64,000 bases of DNA from Microbacteriaceae bacterium MWH-Ta3 (GTDB lineage Bacteria; Actinomycetota; Actinomycetes; Actinomycetales; Microbacteriaceae). Shown one piece after another: positions 8,466-17,335 of this stretch. Made by a program: the position numbers and the translations under genes. Below the pieces are notes generated by a model. That model was not told the DNA's origin. It made no database searches and was given only the letters and a program-made list of their open reading frames with translations. How positions within the stretch are numbered: position 1 is the first letter of the stretch; the number at the start of each line of letters is the position of its first letter. The DNA is taken from positions 1,240,001 to 1,304,000 of the forward strand of contig QBKD01000001.1 in the NCBI GenBank assembly GCA_003053925.1, written 5' to 3'.

Positions 8466-9136
8466 TGGCGCGTTCACTCAGCCTGGTCTCGACGGATAGC
8501 CTGCGAGACCTCGGCACATTTGTGTCGCGATCGAACGCGCTGGCTAACGATGCCGTGCGCCTTGTCGCCGATGGCACGGTGTTGGCCGCCTTTGTTCTGG
8601 TGCTTGCGCCGCGTGGGTTCAACGACACCACGCCAACGGTCCTGGGAATGCGCGCGTTTGAACTCGCGGTGCCCGAAACGTTCGACATTGTTGTTCCGGC
8701 AGAGTCGTTGACGGCGCGTCTTAACGCCGCGATCACTGCCGAAACCGATGCAGATGCCGCGGCGCCACGGGAATTTGAACTGCCGCATGAAGCGCCATCG
8801 GTGCAGTGGCAGGTGGGGTTGCCTCCTCGTGAGGGATGGAGTGCTGCGGAATCCGTGGCCGATGTCGATCTCGAGCGGGTGTCAAAAGACGGGGTCGCCG
8901 AGATCAAAAAACTGGTGTCGGACGCCGCCGAGGAATATTACGTGCGCCGCGTGCGCAGTGCCGTGTGGGGCGCGTCTGTCAGCGATGCCATCACCCTGCC
9001 CGCAGGACTGGCATTCGCCGCGACCAGCCTGGGATTCCTGGGAGACGGCGAGGCGCGGGTGTCGGTTCGTGCACCATGGGTGCGCCTCGTAACCTCGCGA
9101 GGCAACGTCCTCGCAAAGACGTACGCGGTCGACTAG
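8465..9136 (+). CDS. Conserved hypothetical soluble protein coupled to ettA
   Basis: 223 residues. The GTG start shares one base with the ettA stop (TAGTG), so translation is likely coupled. The protein is mixed alpha/beta with no signal peptide, no membrane helix and no motif I recognise. A central acidic, Ala-rich segment (about 90-105) separates an N-terminal half (RSNALANDAVRLVADGTVLA) from a C-terminal half with a conserved-looking WGASVSDAITLPAGLAFAA stretch. Given the coupling, a role connected with EttA or general metabolism is possible but not shown. Confidence 0.75.
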   Translation: MARSLSLVSTDSLRDLGTFVSRSNALANDAVRLVADGTVLAAFVLVLAPRGFNDTTPTVLGMRAFELAVPETFDIVVPAESLTARLNAAITAETDADAAAPREFELPHEAPSVQWQVGLPPREGWSAAESVADVDLERVSKDGVAEIKKLVSDAAEEYYVRRVRSAVWGASVSDAITLPAGLAFAATSLGFLGDGEARVSVRAPWVRLVTSRGNVLAKTYAVD

Positions 9137-9145
9137 GGCGCGGCG

Positions 9146-9556
9146 CTACATCAGGCGCGTGCGGGTATCCGACGTGTCATCGCCAGTGTTGACCATGGCG
9201 GCGGCCGCGCGTTCGAAGTAATCGAGCATGGTGGCGTGATCCATGGGGGAGAGCGTCAACGAATCGAGCGCCTCGGTCATGTACCGCAGCCACCGATCCC
9301 GGGCATCAAAGGTCACCGGGAATGGACTGTGGCGCATGCGCAGGCGCGGGTGACCACGCTCGTCGCTGTATGTGGTGGGACCGCCCCAATATTGTTCGAG
9401 GAACGCCGTCAGCCGCCATTTCGCGCCCTCGAGCGAATCCTCCGGATACATTGGGCGCATGACGGGATCAACCGCAACGCGCTCGTAAAACGCATCGACG
9501 AGCGTCACAAAGGCCGCATGACCTCCCACTCGATCGTAAAAACCGTCCTCGATCAT
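9146..9556 (-). CDS. Truncated hemoglobin, group II (GlbO type)
   Basis: 136 residues. The signature of group II truncated globins is strong: YDRVGGHAAFVTLVDAFYERVAVDP at the start, then MYPEDSLEGAKWRLTAFLEQYWGGP, the GHPRLRMRHSPF block carrying the proximal His, and WLRYM containing the conserved Trp. The protein binds heme and oxygen or reacts with NO or peroxide. The ATG overlaps the stop of the mechanosensitive channel gene (ATGA), making it the third gene of a coupled pepN-mscS-globin operon. Globin next to pepN is a common actinobacterial arrangement. Confidence 0.92.
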   Translation of the reverse strand: MIEDGFYDRVGGHAAFVTLVDAFYERVAVDPVMRPMYPEDSLEGAKWRLTAFLEQYWGGPTTYSDERGHPRLRMRHSPFPVTFDARDRWLRYMTEALDSLTLSPMDHATMLDYFERAAAAMVNTGDDTSDTRTRLM

Positions 9557-10518
9557 TCGGTGGGAATGCCGTTCTTCGACAGTTCGGTGCGCACCAGTGA
9601 ATCAATTCCGTCGAACACCACACGGTTGAGGGTGGGCAACACGATGCCCTTCTCGTCCAGCGCAGCCTTGAGGCGCTTGCGCAGTTCGCGCGCAACATCC
9701 CACTGTTCGCTCGACCGCACCTTCAGCACCAACCGAATCACGAGGGCCTCGGCCGAAATGGACTCGATGCCCCAAATTTCGGGGTCTTCCAGAATCTTGC
9801 GGCGCCAGTCGGGGTCGTCGGCGAGGTCCTTCGCAACCGTCAGCATGGTCTCTTCGACCGCATCGATATCGGTGTTGTAGGGGGCGGGAAGGTCGAGAAC
9901 AACGCGTGCCCAGCCCTGCGACATGTTACCCACCCGCAGAATTTCGCCGTTGCGCACAAACCACAGTGTGCCGTTGACGTCACGCACCTTGGTGACGCGC
10001 ACACCCACTTCTTCCACAACGCCTGTGGCTTCGCCCAGGTCGACGACGTCGCCCACGCCCAGCTGGTCTTCAAACACCATGAACAGACCGTTCAGCAGGT
10101 CCTTGATGACGTTCTGCGCGCCAAAACCCAGCGCGGCTCCCAGGATTCCCGCCGAGGCAATCAGGCCACTGACCTCGAAGCCCAGTTCGCCCAACAACAG
10201 CATCGATGTCACCAACACCACAGACCAGGTCATGAGGTTGTTGAGTACGTTGCCCATCGTGCGGGTGCGCTGCACAACGCGAACGGCCAGCAGGGGCGAC
10301 GAATTGATTTCGACGGTGTGTTCGACGTTTTGGGTGCGCTTGACGCCAGCCACGATGCCTCGAACGACTCGGCGAATGAGGAACGACAGCACCCAGCGCA
10401 ACACCGCGGCCCCGACAACCAGCGTGACCACGCGGAAAAGCGTGGGGTTGGACTCGTACATGGCAACGAACCAGCCGCCAATCGAATCCCACATGGTTGC
10501 CTCGGCCGCGCGGAACAT
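9553..10518 (-). CDS. Small-conductance mechanosensitive channel, MscS family
   Basis: 321 residues. Two to three N-terminal membrane helices (about 20-45, 90-115 and 120-150) end in the pore-lining helix ASAGILGAALGFGAQNVIKDLLNG, the Gly/Ala-rich TM3 of MscS. The beta domain follows (VGDVVDLGEATGVVEEVGVRVTKVRDVNG), then a cytoplasmic alpha/beta domain. It opens under membrane tension to release solutes. The ATG sits in a TGATG overlap with the pepN stop; a second in-frame ATG eight codons on is an alternative start. Confidence 0.92.
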   Translation of the reverse strand: MFRAAEATMWDSIGGWFVAMYESNPTLFRVVTLVVGAAVLRWVLSFLIRRVVRGIVAGVKRTQNVEHTVEINSSPLLAVRVVQRTRTMGNVLNNLMTWSVVLVTSMLLLGELGFEVSGLIASAGILGAALGFGAQNVIKDLLNGLFMVFEDQLGVGDVVDLGEATGVVEEVGVRVTKVRDVNGTLWFVRNGEILRVGNMSQGWARVVLDLPAPYNTDIDAVEETMLTVAKDLADDPDWRRKILEDPEIWGIESISAEALVIRLVLKVRSSEQWDVARELRKRLKAALDEKGIVLPTLNRVVFDGIDSLVRTELSKNGIPTE

Positions 10519-13067
10519 CAGGCGCCTGCCTGCGTGTCGCGTTGCTGCGCGATGAGGGCGCGTTCAACGCCTGCCAGACCCTCGACGATCAATCGACGAA
10601 GTGCCGGGGCGGCGTGGGGATGAGCCGTCAGCCAGGTGCGGCTGGCCTGCGCCAGTTCCGTGTTCGCAAGTGCTGCGGGGTACAGGCCCTGCACGAAGTA
10701 CTCGGCGATCTTGTAGGAACGCGATTCCCAAATGCCTTCGATGGCGGCAAAGTACTCGTGCACCAGTCCGGCCAGCAGTTCGGGATCGTTGACGTGGCCG
10801 AAACCGATGGTGGTGTGGTTCACGATTGCGTTGGGCACGTCGTCGTTATTCAGCAGGTGAATGAACGTGGCGCGCTTTGCGGCAGCGGTGGGAATCGTGG
10901 CGCGCAGACGTGCCGCGGCCTGCTGGCCGTTGGCGGTCGTGTCGAGCGCGAGTGCCGCCTCGATTTCTGACTCGCCCGCAACACCCGTCAGAACCATGCC
11001 CTCCAGCAAATCCCACGACAGATCCGTGTCGATTTCGAGGCCGGCCAGGGCTTCCGCACCCGACCGAATACCGGCCAGGACTGCACCGTGTTCCGCGGTC
11101 ACCGCGATTTGGGCGAACGCGCGCAGGAACTGGAACTGAGCATCGGAACCGGCGGCCGCGTGTCGCGCAAGCTCCAACAGCGCATCGGCCGTGCGGGGCA
11201 GTAGCTCGGCCCGAGTCGCGGGGTCGGCATACATACGAATCGTCTGGCCAATTTGCGCCAACAGGGTGCGCAGAGTGGTGGATTCCGTCTCGGTCGCAAT
11301 GTTCGACAGGACAAGTCGCACGAAATCGCGGGCGGGAACCTCGCCGTCACGTGTGGCATCCCATGCGCTACCCCAGACCAGTGCGCGGGCCAGAGGGTCT
11401 GAAATCGAGGCCAGGCTTGCGATGGCGGTCTGGAGCGACACCTCATCCAAACGAATCTTTGCGTAGGCCAGGTCGTCGTCGTTCAAGAGAACGAGCGCGC
11501 CGCGGTGCTGACCGACAAGTTCGGGTACCTCGGTGCGTTCGCCCTCCACATCCAGTTCGACCTGCGTGGTGCGCACCAGCGCGCCATTGACGTGATCGTA
11601 GATACCCACGGCCAGACGGTGAGGCCGGATGGTGGGGTAGTCGGGGTGGGCCGACTGCAGAATGGCAAAGGATTCAATCATGCCGTCTGCGCCCACTGTG
11701 ATTTCGGGACGCAGAGTGTTGACACCAGAGGTCTCGAGCCACAGCGCGCCCCAGTTCGAGAGGTCGCGACCGCTTGCGGCCTCGAGTTCCACCATGAGGT
11801 CGGACAGTTCGGTGTTGCCCCACGCGTGCTTGCGGAAATATGCCGAAACACCGGCGAAGAAAGCCTCGCGACCCACCCATGCGTACAACTGCTTGAGGAC
11901 CGAACCACCCTTGGCATAGGTGATGCCGTCGAAATTGACCTGCACGTCCTCCAGGTCGTTGATTGTGGCGACGATGGGGTGAGTCGAGGGAAGCTGGTCC
12001 TGGCGATACGCCCAGCTCTTTTCCATGGCCTGGAAGGTGGCCCAGGCTTCGGTCCATTCTGTGGCCTCGGCAGTGGCAATCGTCGACGCCCATTCGGCGA
12101 ACGACTCGTTCAGCCACAGGTCATTCCACCACTTCATGGTGACGAGGTCGCCGAACCACATGTGTGCCAGTTCGTGCAAAATCGTGACGACGCGGCGCTC
12201 GCGGATGGCGTCGGTGACCTTCGAGCGGAACACATAAATTTCCGTGAATGTGACCGCACCGGCGTTTTCCATTGCGCCCGCGTTGAACTCGGGAACAAAA
12301 AGCTGGTCGTATTTTTCGAACGGGTACGGCACGCCGAAGGCGTTCTCGAAGTAGTCAAAACCCTTGCGCGTGATGTCGAAAATGTAGTCCGAATCCAGGT
12401 ACTGAGCCAGCGACTCACGGGCATAGATTCCCAGCGGAATGGTGCGGCCATCGGTGCTCGTGAGCTCGGAGTGAACGGACACATAGGGGCCCGCGATCAG
12501 CGCGGTGATGTACGACGAGATGCGCTGAGTGGGCGGAAATTCGTGCACGGCGATGTCGCCGTTGAAGACCGGCGTGGGAGTGGGGGCATTGCTCACGACC
12601 ACCCAGTCTGCGGGAGCCGTGACGCGGAAGGTGAACACGGCTTTGAGGTCGGGCTGCTCGAACACGGCGAACACGCGGCGCGAATCGGGAACCTCGAATT
12701 GTGAGTACAGGTACACCTTGCCGTCCACAGGGTCGACGAAGCGGTGCAGGCCTTCGCCCGTGTTGGTGTACAGCATGTCGGCGTCGACCACCAGGACGTT
12801 GTGCGCGGCAAGGTCGTCCAGCTGAATACGCACACCATCGGCAGCGGCGACATCCACGGGCGAGCCGTTCAGGGTGATGCTGTGAACCGTGTCGGTGATG
12901 GCATCAATAAAGGTGCTGGCGCCAGCCGTCGCAGAGAAGGTCACGGTGGTGACGGAACGGAACGTGGTGTCTGACGTTGTCAGATCCAGCGATACGTCAT
13001 ACGATTCCGTGTCGATGATGGTGCGACGTTCTGCCGCCTCGATTCGGGTGAGATTTTCTCCGGGCAT
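10518..13067 (-). CDS. pepN: Aminopeptidase N (M1 family zinc metallopeptidase)
   Basis: 849 residues, the usual size of the actinobacterial enzyme. It removes N-terminal residues from peptides in the cytoplasm. The exopeptidase motif GAMEN is at 264-268; the zinc site HELAH at 298-302 with the third ligand Glu at 321 (NESFAEW) is intact. The C-terminal half is the alpha-helical ERAP1-like domain. The ATG at 13067 has a GAAGGAG ribosome binding site. It heads a coupled operon with mscS and globin and is divergent from an FAD oxidoreductase gene. Confidence 0.95.
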   Translation of the reverse strand: MPGENLTRIEAAERRTIIDTESYDVSLDLTTSDTTFRSVTTVTFSATAGASTFIDAITDTVHSITLNGSPVDVAAADGVRIQLDDLAAHNVLVVDADMLYTNTGEGLHRFVDPVDGKVYLYSQFEVPDSRRVFAVFEQPDLKAVFTFRVTAPADWVVVSNAPTPTPVFNGDIAVHEFPPTQRISSYITALIAGPYVSVHSELTSTDGRTIPLGIYARESLAQYLDSDYIFDITRKGFDYFENAFGVPYPFEKYDQLFVPEFNAGAMENAGAVTFTEIYVFRSKVTDAIRERRVVTILHELAHMWFGDLVTMKWWNDLWLNESFAEWASTIATAEATEWTEAWATFQAMEKSWAYRQDQLPSTHPIVATINDLEDVQVNFDGITYAKGGSVLKQLYAWVGREAFFAGVSAYFRKHAWGNTELSDLMVELEAASGRDLSNWGALWLETSGVNTLRPEITVGADGMIESFAILQSAHPDYPTIRPHRLAVGIYDHVNGALVRTTQVELDVEGERTEVPELVGQHRGALVLLNDDDLAYAKIRLDEVSLQTAIASLASISDPLARALVWGSAWDATRDGEVPARDFVRLVLSNIATETESTTLRTLLAQIGQTIRMYADPATRAELLPRTADALLELARHAAAGSDAQFQFLRAFAQIAVTAEHGAVLAGIRSGAEALAGLEIDTDLSWDLLEGMVLTGVAGESEIEAALALDTTANGQQAAARLRATIPTAAAKRATFIHLLNNDDVPNAIVNHTTIGFGHVNDPELLAGLVHEYFAAIEGIWESRSYKIAEYFVQGLYPAALANTELAQASRTWLTAHPHAAPALRRLIVEGLAGVERALIAQQRDTQAGA

Positions 13068-13127
13068 TACGGCTCCTTCGCCACTAACAGTGGTTCCAGT
13101 CTATGCTGGCTCTAGGAGGTGGCAACG

Positions 13128-14540
13128 GTGCCGCAGACAGTATTTGACCGTAAACCCGCCAATGAGCAGGCCGCCGCACAATCGTGGACGAACGCCCGCG
13201 AGGAATCGTTTTGGCTAGCCGATGTGGGCCCAATTCCCTCGCAGGATGGCCCACGGTGGGACCGATCCCAGACCGCTGACCTGGTGGTGGTGGGCGGTGG
13301 ATTCACCGGATTGTGGACCGCAATTCGCGCGACAGAACGCTACCCCGACTGGACGGTGCTCGTTCTCAGCATGGATGCGACACTGGGCCAGCGCGCTTCG
13401 GGACAGAATGGCGGATTCCTTGAGGCGTCGCTGACGCACGGGCGATTGAACGGCGAGACGCGGTTCCCGCGGGAAATCGACCTGCTGGATGACATGGGCC
13501 GTGCGAACCTCGACGAGATTGCCCAGACCGTCGAACGATATGGCTGGGAGTGCGACTTTGAGCGCCCGGGAACGCTCACCGTCGCCACCGAACCGCACCA
13601 AATTGAGTGGCTCGAGGGCGATAACGTGCTCAATGATGTCGAGGTTCGGCGAGTCCTCAATTCGCCAACATTCCTCGCTGGAGCAATCGAACGCGGCGAA
13701 TCGGCGATGGTTCATCCCGGCAAGTTGGTTCGCGAAATGGCGCGCACGGCACGCGAACGAGGGGTGCGCTTCGAGCAGGCAACAGTGACGAAGGTGCGGC
13801 CTCGACCAGATGTTCTGGACATCCAGGTGGCAGACGGTCTGCCCTACCGCGGGCGCCGTGTAGCACTGGGTACCAACGTCTTTCCTTCGGTTTTGCGCCG
13901 GTATCGCTGGCACGTTGTCCCCGTGTACGACCACGTGCTGATGACCGAGCCGCTGACGGATGAACAGTGGGCTGCGATTGGCTGGAACGGTCGCGAAGGC
14001 GTTTCCGACATGGGCAATCAGTTCCATTACTATCGCCGCACCATGGATGGTCGAATCTTGTGGGGTGGGTACGACGCCGCGTACACGCCCGGTGCGGACC
14101 CGGATCGCACACGGTTTGCGAACAATCCCGCGGTCTTCCAGCTACTGGCGGAACACTTTTTTGTAACGTTCCCACAGCTGGAAGGTGTGCGGTTTACGCA
14201 TCGGTGGTCGGGTGCCATCGATACGTGCTCACGATTCAGCGTGTTCTTTGGACGTGCATATCGAGACCGCGTTGCGTACGCCGCGGGCTACACCGGTTTG
14301 GGTGTCGCCGCGACTCGATTTGCGGCGGACACCATGTTGGACATGGTTGCGGGGGAGTCCACTGAACGCACCGTGCTGTCCATGGTGCGATCGATGCCAA
14401 TTCCGTTCCCGCCCGAGCCGCTCCGGTACCCTCTCATCTCGATTGTGAAATGGTCCATGCGCCGCGCGGATCGCAACGGCGGTAAGCGCAATCTGTTGTT
14501 GCGCACTCTCGATGCGCTGGGTCTGGGCTTCGATTCTTAA
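13128..14540 (+). CDS. FAD-dependent oxidoreductase (DAO family)
   Basis: 470 residues from the GTG at 13128. A strong AGGAGGT at 13114-13120 sits eight bases before this codon and overlaps an earlier in-frame GTG at 13119, so the later start is chosen. The FAD dinucleotide motif VVGGGFTGLWTA is near residue 55, and the substrate domain includes GQNGGFLEASLTHGR and a C-terminal YTGLGVAATRFAAD that closes the FAD site. This resembles the DadA/PuuB/glycine-oxidase superfamily, which oxidises amines or amino acids; the substrate is unknown. It is divergent from pepN and ends at a bidirectional terminator. Confidence 0.85.
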   Translation: MPQTVFDRKPANEQAAAQSWTNAREESFWLADVGPIPSQDGPRWDRSQTADLVVVGGGFTGLWTAIRATERYPDWTVLVLSMDATLGQRASGQNGGFLEASLTHGRLNGETRFPREIDLLDDMGRANLDEIAQTVERYGWECDFERPGTLTVATEPHQIEWLEGDNVLNDVEVRRVLNSPTFLAGAIERGESAMVHPGKLVREMARTARERGVRFEQATVTKVRPRPDVLDIQVADGLPYRGRRVALGTNVFPSVLRRYRWHVVPVYDHVLMTEPLTDEQWAAIGWNGREGVSDMGNQFHYYRRTMDGRILWGGYDAAYTPGADPDRTRFANNPAVFQLLAEHFFVTFPQLEGVRFTHRWSGAIDTCSRFSVFFGRAYRDRVAYAAGYTGLGVAATRFAADTMLDMVAGESTERTVLSMVRSMPIPFPPEPLRYPLISIVKWSMRRADRNGGKRNLLLRTLDALGLGFDS

Positions 14541-14545
14541 TATGC

Positions 14546-14580
14546 GAAAGCCTCCCGCCTGCAAAAGGTGGGAGGCCTTC
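14546..14580. terminator. Bidirectional hairpin terminator
   Basis: A stem of about 11 base pairs (GCCTCCCGCCT against AGGTGGGAGGC, one mismatch) with a five-base loop lies between the convergent oxidoreductase and DivIVA-type genes. It is flanked by A-rich and T-rich bases on the two sides. Confidence 0.75.
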
Positions 14581-14600
14581 GAACGGATTCGAGTGAGGTC

Positions 14601-15689
14601 TTAGTCCTCGACGATTTCAGCCTGCTGGATACTACGCATGTCGTCAAACGCAGGAGCCGGCGAGGCATTGAGGGGGCCGAGGTTAATGTCGTTGGACACC
14701 AAACGCAGCTTGTGAATGTAGTCGGTCAGGGCAACCTGCTGACGACGCGATTCCTCAAGGCGGGCCTCGGCGTCGATCAGGAAGTTCGCCACGAAGTCGT
14801 CGGTCTCGCGCGAAATCTCGCGAGCCTGGGCCATGGTCGACTGAATGAGACTCTCGGCGTATTGGCGGGCCTCTTCGCGAATTTCGGCGGCACGAACCTG
14901 CGTATCCTCGAAGTGCGCTTCGGCTTCCTTCATGATGTTTGCGGCGCGCTGAACAGCGGATTCCACGTGGGCATCGGCCTGTTCGTAGGCGCTCGCTGCG
15001 TAGCGGTCGGCCTCATCGTGAATTGCGGTACGCGTGCGCTCGGCTTCGTCTAGTTCCTCGCGAATCTGTGCTTCGGCGGCAACCTTGCTCTCGCTTGCCA
15101 TGCGCAGGAATTCGTTGGCCTCACGCTTAAGGTCTTCGATGACGCGATTGTTGTCAGCGCGGGCATCAGCAATCTGCTTCTCCGCCTGGCTGATCATGTT
15201 GGCGGCAGCGCGCTCGGCGCGGGCGCGAACGGTTTCAGCCTTCGCGCGTTCGTCCGCGATGCGCTGACGTTCCTGGGCAACTTCACGTTCAGCTTCGAGG
15301 CGGAGCTCTTCGCTCTTCGCGCGAGCCTCGTCCATAATCTTGCGCGCTTCGCGTTCCGTGGTCTCGCGGATACGAGCGGCTTCGCCACGAGCCTGCGCCA
15401 ACTGCGCGGCCGACTCATTGCCGGCATCTTGAATCATGGCGGCAGCCTGCTGTTCGGCCAAACGCAGTGTTTCTTCGAAGGCGCTACCCAGCTCGGCGAA
15501 CGAGGGCTTTACCTTCGCAAGGCGGTCGTTCGTGTCGGACAGTTCGCGGCTGAGGCGCTGAATCGCGCGAACGTTCTCGGATTGGTCGCCTTGCAACTCT
15601 GCAATGCGCGCCTCGAGATCCGCGATATATCCATCAACCTCGGCGCTGTCGTAGCCACGTACAGCACGCTTGAATTCAGGAATAGCCAT
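14601..15689 (-). CDS. DivIVA-domain coiled-coil protein
   Basis: 362 residues from the ATG at 15689, which has GGAG ten bases upstream; the longer frame to 15833 has no support. The N-terminus (IPEFKRAVRGYDSAEVDGYIADLEARI) is the DivIVA lipid-binding motif, although it lacks the usual strong FPxxxRGYD start. Residues about 60-330 are a nearly unbroken coiled coil rich in Ala, Glu, Arg and Lys. Proteins of this build organise polar growth or cytoskeletal scaffolds in actinobacteria (Wag31, Scy and FilP types). It lies outside the division gene cluster, so it is probably a paralogue of Wag31, not Wag31 itself. Confidence 0.85.
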   Translation of the reverse strand: MAIPEFKRAVRGYDSAEVDGYIADLEARIAELQGDQSENVRAIQRLSRELSDTNDRLAKVKPSFAELGSAFEETLRLAEQQAAAMIQDAGNESAAQLAQARGEAARIRETTEREARKIMDEARAKSEELRLEAEREVAQERQRIADERAKAETVRARAERAAANMISQAEKQIADARADNNRVIEDLKREANEFLRMASESKVAAEAQIREELDEAERTRTAIHDEADRYAASAYEQADAHVESAVQRAANIMKEAEAHFEDTQVRAAEIREEARQYAESLIQSTMAQAREISRETDDFVANFLIDAEARLEESRRQQVALTDYIHKLRLVSNDINLGPLNASPAPAFDDMRSIQQAEIVED

Positions 15690-15832
15690 GTGACGGGTGC
15701 TCCAAAAGATAGGTAAGGGAAGTCTATTCCCCATACTAGCGGACGACGGGCGTATTTTGAGAAGCCTATTTCCGTTGAATCTCTTACAAATACTGGGAAG
15801 CGCTGCGCGTAGTTGGGCTCGCGCGATGCTCA

Positions 15833-15844
15833 TAGGATGGTGGC
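15833..15844 (+). promoter_or_regulatory. Leaderless-type promoter of rpiB
   Basis: TAGGAT at 15833-15838 is six bases upstream of the ATG, with no ribosome binding site in between. Confidence 0.5.
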
Positions 15845-16330
15845 ATGCGAATTCACATCGCCACCGACCACGCCGCGCTTGACCTTAGTCGCACAATTGC
15901 CGAACATTTGACCGGACGCGGTCACGATGTGATAGACCACGGGCCCGCCTCGTATGATCCGCTCGATGATTACCCGAGCTTCTGCATCAACGCCGCGCGT
16001 GCGGTGCGAGCAGACGAAATCGCGGGGCACGAAGCACTGGGGATCGTTTTTGGTGGAAGCGGCAATGGCGAGCAGATTGCGGCGAACAAGGTCGAGGGAA
16101 TTCGTGCGGCGCTGGTGTGGAATGAGTCCACCGCGGTTCTTGCTCGTGATCACAACAATGCGAACGTGTGTGCCATTGGTGCGCGTCAACATGACGAGAC
16201 CGAAGTCCTGCGCCTCATTGATTTGTTTGTTGACTCGCCCTTCACCGGAGAGGAGCGTCACGTGCGCCGAATCGCGCAACTTTTCGAATACGAGACCACG
16301 GGCGGTATCGCCGGATTCGAGATCGTCTAA
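15845..16330 (+). CDS. rpiB: Ribose-5-phosphate isomerase B
   Basis: 161 residues. It interconverts ribose-5-phosphate and ribulose-5-phosphate in the non-oxidative pentose phosphate pathway. Family pieces are seen in order: IHIATDHAALDL with the catalytic-site Asp and His, HDVIDHGP, GIVFGGSGNGEQIAANKVEGIRAAL with the phosphate-binding loop, and NDAN-like HNNANVCAIGAR. Position 71 is Ser rather than Cys, as in the actinobacterial branch (mycobacterial RpiB uses Glu as base). It ends two bases before the glycosylase start, so the two are co-transcribed. Confidence 0.92.
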   Translation: MRIHIATDHAALDLSRTIAEHLTGRGHDVIDHGPASYDPLDDYPSFCINAARAVRADEIAGHEALGIVFGGSGNGEQIAANKVEGIRAALVWNESTAVLARDHNNANVCAIGARQHDETEVLRLIDLFVDSPFTGEERHVRRIAQLFEYETTGGIAGFEIV

Positions 16331-16332
16331 CA

Positions 16333-17322
16333 ATGCCCGAGGGGCATTCCGTTCATCGCATTGCGGGCCAGTTTCGCCGCGCATTCGTGGGACAGACTGC
16401 GCAGTTGTCAAGCCCGCAGGGAAGATTCGGCGATGCCGCGCTACTGAGCGGTGCACGCATTCTCGACGCCTATGCCGTAGGCAAACATCTGTTCATGCCG
16501 TTTGATAACGGCGCGACGCTACACGTGCACTTGGGCATGTATGGGGCGTGGGACTTCGCGGGAAGCGTTGTTCTGGACGACACCGCGGCGTCAGCGCGCG
16601 GCCGAATGGGCCAGACCAACCAGCGTGGCACCGTTGTGGGTGCTCACGAGGATTCGCTGGCGTCGATTGGTGCGCCACGCCGAACTCGACTGCGGATGGG
16701 CGAAGACACGCGCTCCTCTGAAGATGTGTCCGGCGATATCGATACCAGCCCGACCTTCCCACCCGAGCCCATCGGCCAGGTGCGCTGTCGGATTCTCACC
16801 TCGAATGCCGTAGCTGATCTGCGTGGTCCCACGACCTGCGAAGTACTGGACGACGCGGGTGTCGCGCGGGTTCGCGCCAACCTCGGTCCCGACCCGCTTG
16901 TCGACACGGACGGCGGTGAACGATTTGCGCGCAACCTGGCGAAGACCCGTGTGGCGATCGGCCAGGCGCTAATGGACCAAAAGGTCGTTGCGGGTATCGG
17001 CAATGTGTACCGTGCCGAGATTCTATTTCGTGCGCGGATAAACCCGTATCGCGCCGCGAATGACCTGGACGCGACCATGGTCGGTGCGCTGTGGGCGGAT
17101 TGGGTTGCCCTGCTGCGGATTGGTGTGGACACAGGCCAGATGCTAACGATGGATGGATTGCTGGGCGATGACTACGCCCGCGCCTTGGCGAATCGGGCCG
17201 ACCGGCACTGGGTGTACCACCGGGCGGGGTTGCCATGCCGCGTTTGTGGAACGCCCATCGTGATGGATGTCGTGGCCACGCGAAAAATGTATTTCTGCCC
17301 AACCTGTCAGGGCGTCGCATGA
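16333..17322 (+). CDS. Fpg/Nei family DNA glycosylase (endonuclease VIII type)
   Basis: 329 residues. The mature N-terminus PEGHSVHRI supplies the catalytic Pro and Glu; the H2TH part contains IGQALMDQKVVAGIGNVYRAEILF, and the C-terminal zinc finger (CRVCG, then CPTC) is complete. It excises oxidised bases and nicks the strand by beta elimination. Compared with typical members of 265-300 residues, it carries an extra hydrophilic stretch of roughly 60 residues (about 85-145), between the N-terminal sheet halves, that looks disordered. The gene is directly downstream of rpiB. Confidence 0.9.
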   Translation: MPEGHSVHRIAGQFRRAFVGQTAQLSSPQGRFGDAALLSGARILDAYAVGKHLFMPFDNGATLHVHLGMYGAWDFAGSVVLDDTAASARGRMGQTNQRGTVVGAHEDSLASIGAPRRTRLRMGEDTRSSEDVSGDIDTSPTFPPEPIGQVRCRILTSNAVADLRGPTTCEVLDDAGVARVRANLGPDPLVDTDGGERFARNLAKTRVAIGQALMDQKVVAGIGNVYRAEILFRARINPYRAANDLDATMVGALWADWVALLRIGVDTGQMLTMDGLLGDDYARALANRADRHWVYHRAGLPCRVCGTPIVMDVVATRKMYFCPTCQGVA

Positions 17323-17335
17323 ACAAAGGGGTCTC

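Noticed and set aside
8465-9136. A ribosome-binding or ABC-F accessory role for the gene after ettA
   Set aside because: Only translational coupling supports this. No motif connects it to ribosomes, so it is left as hypothetical.
13119-13127. GTG at 13119 as the start of the FAD oxidoreductase
   Set aside because: It overlaps the AGGAGG sequence that is correctly spaced for the GTG at 13128.
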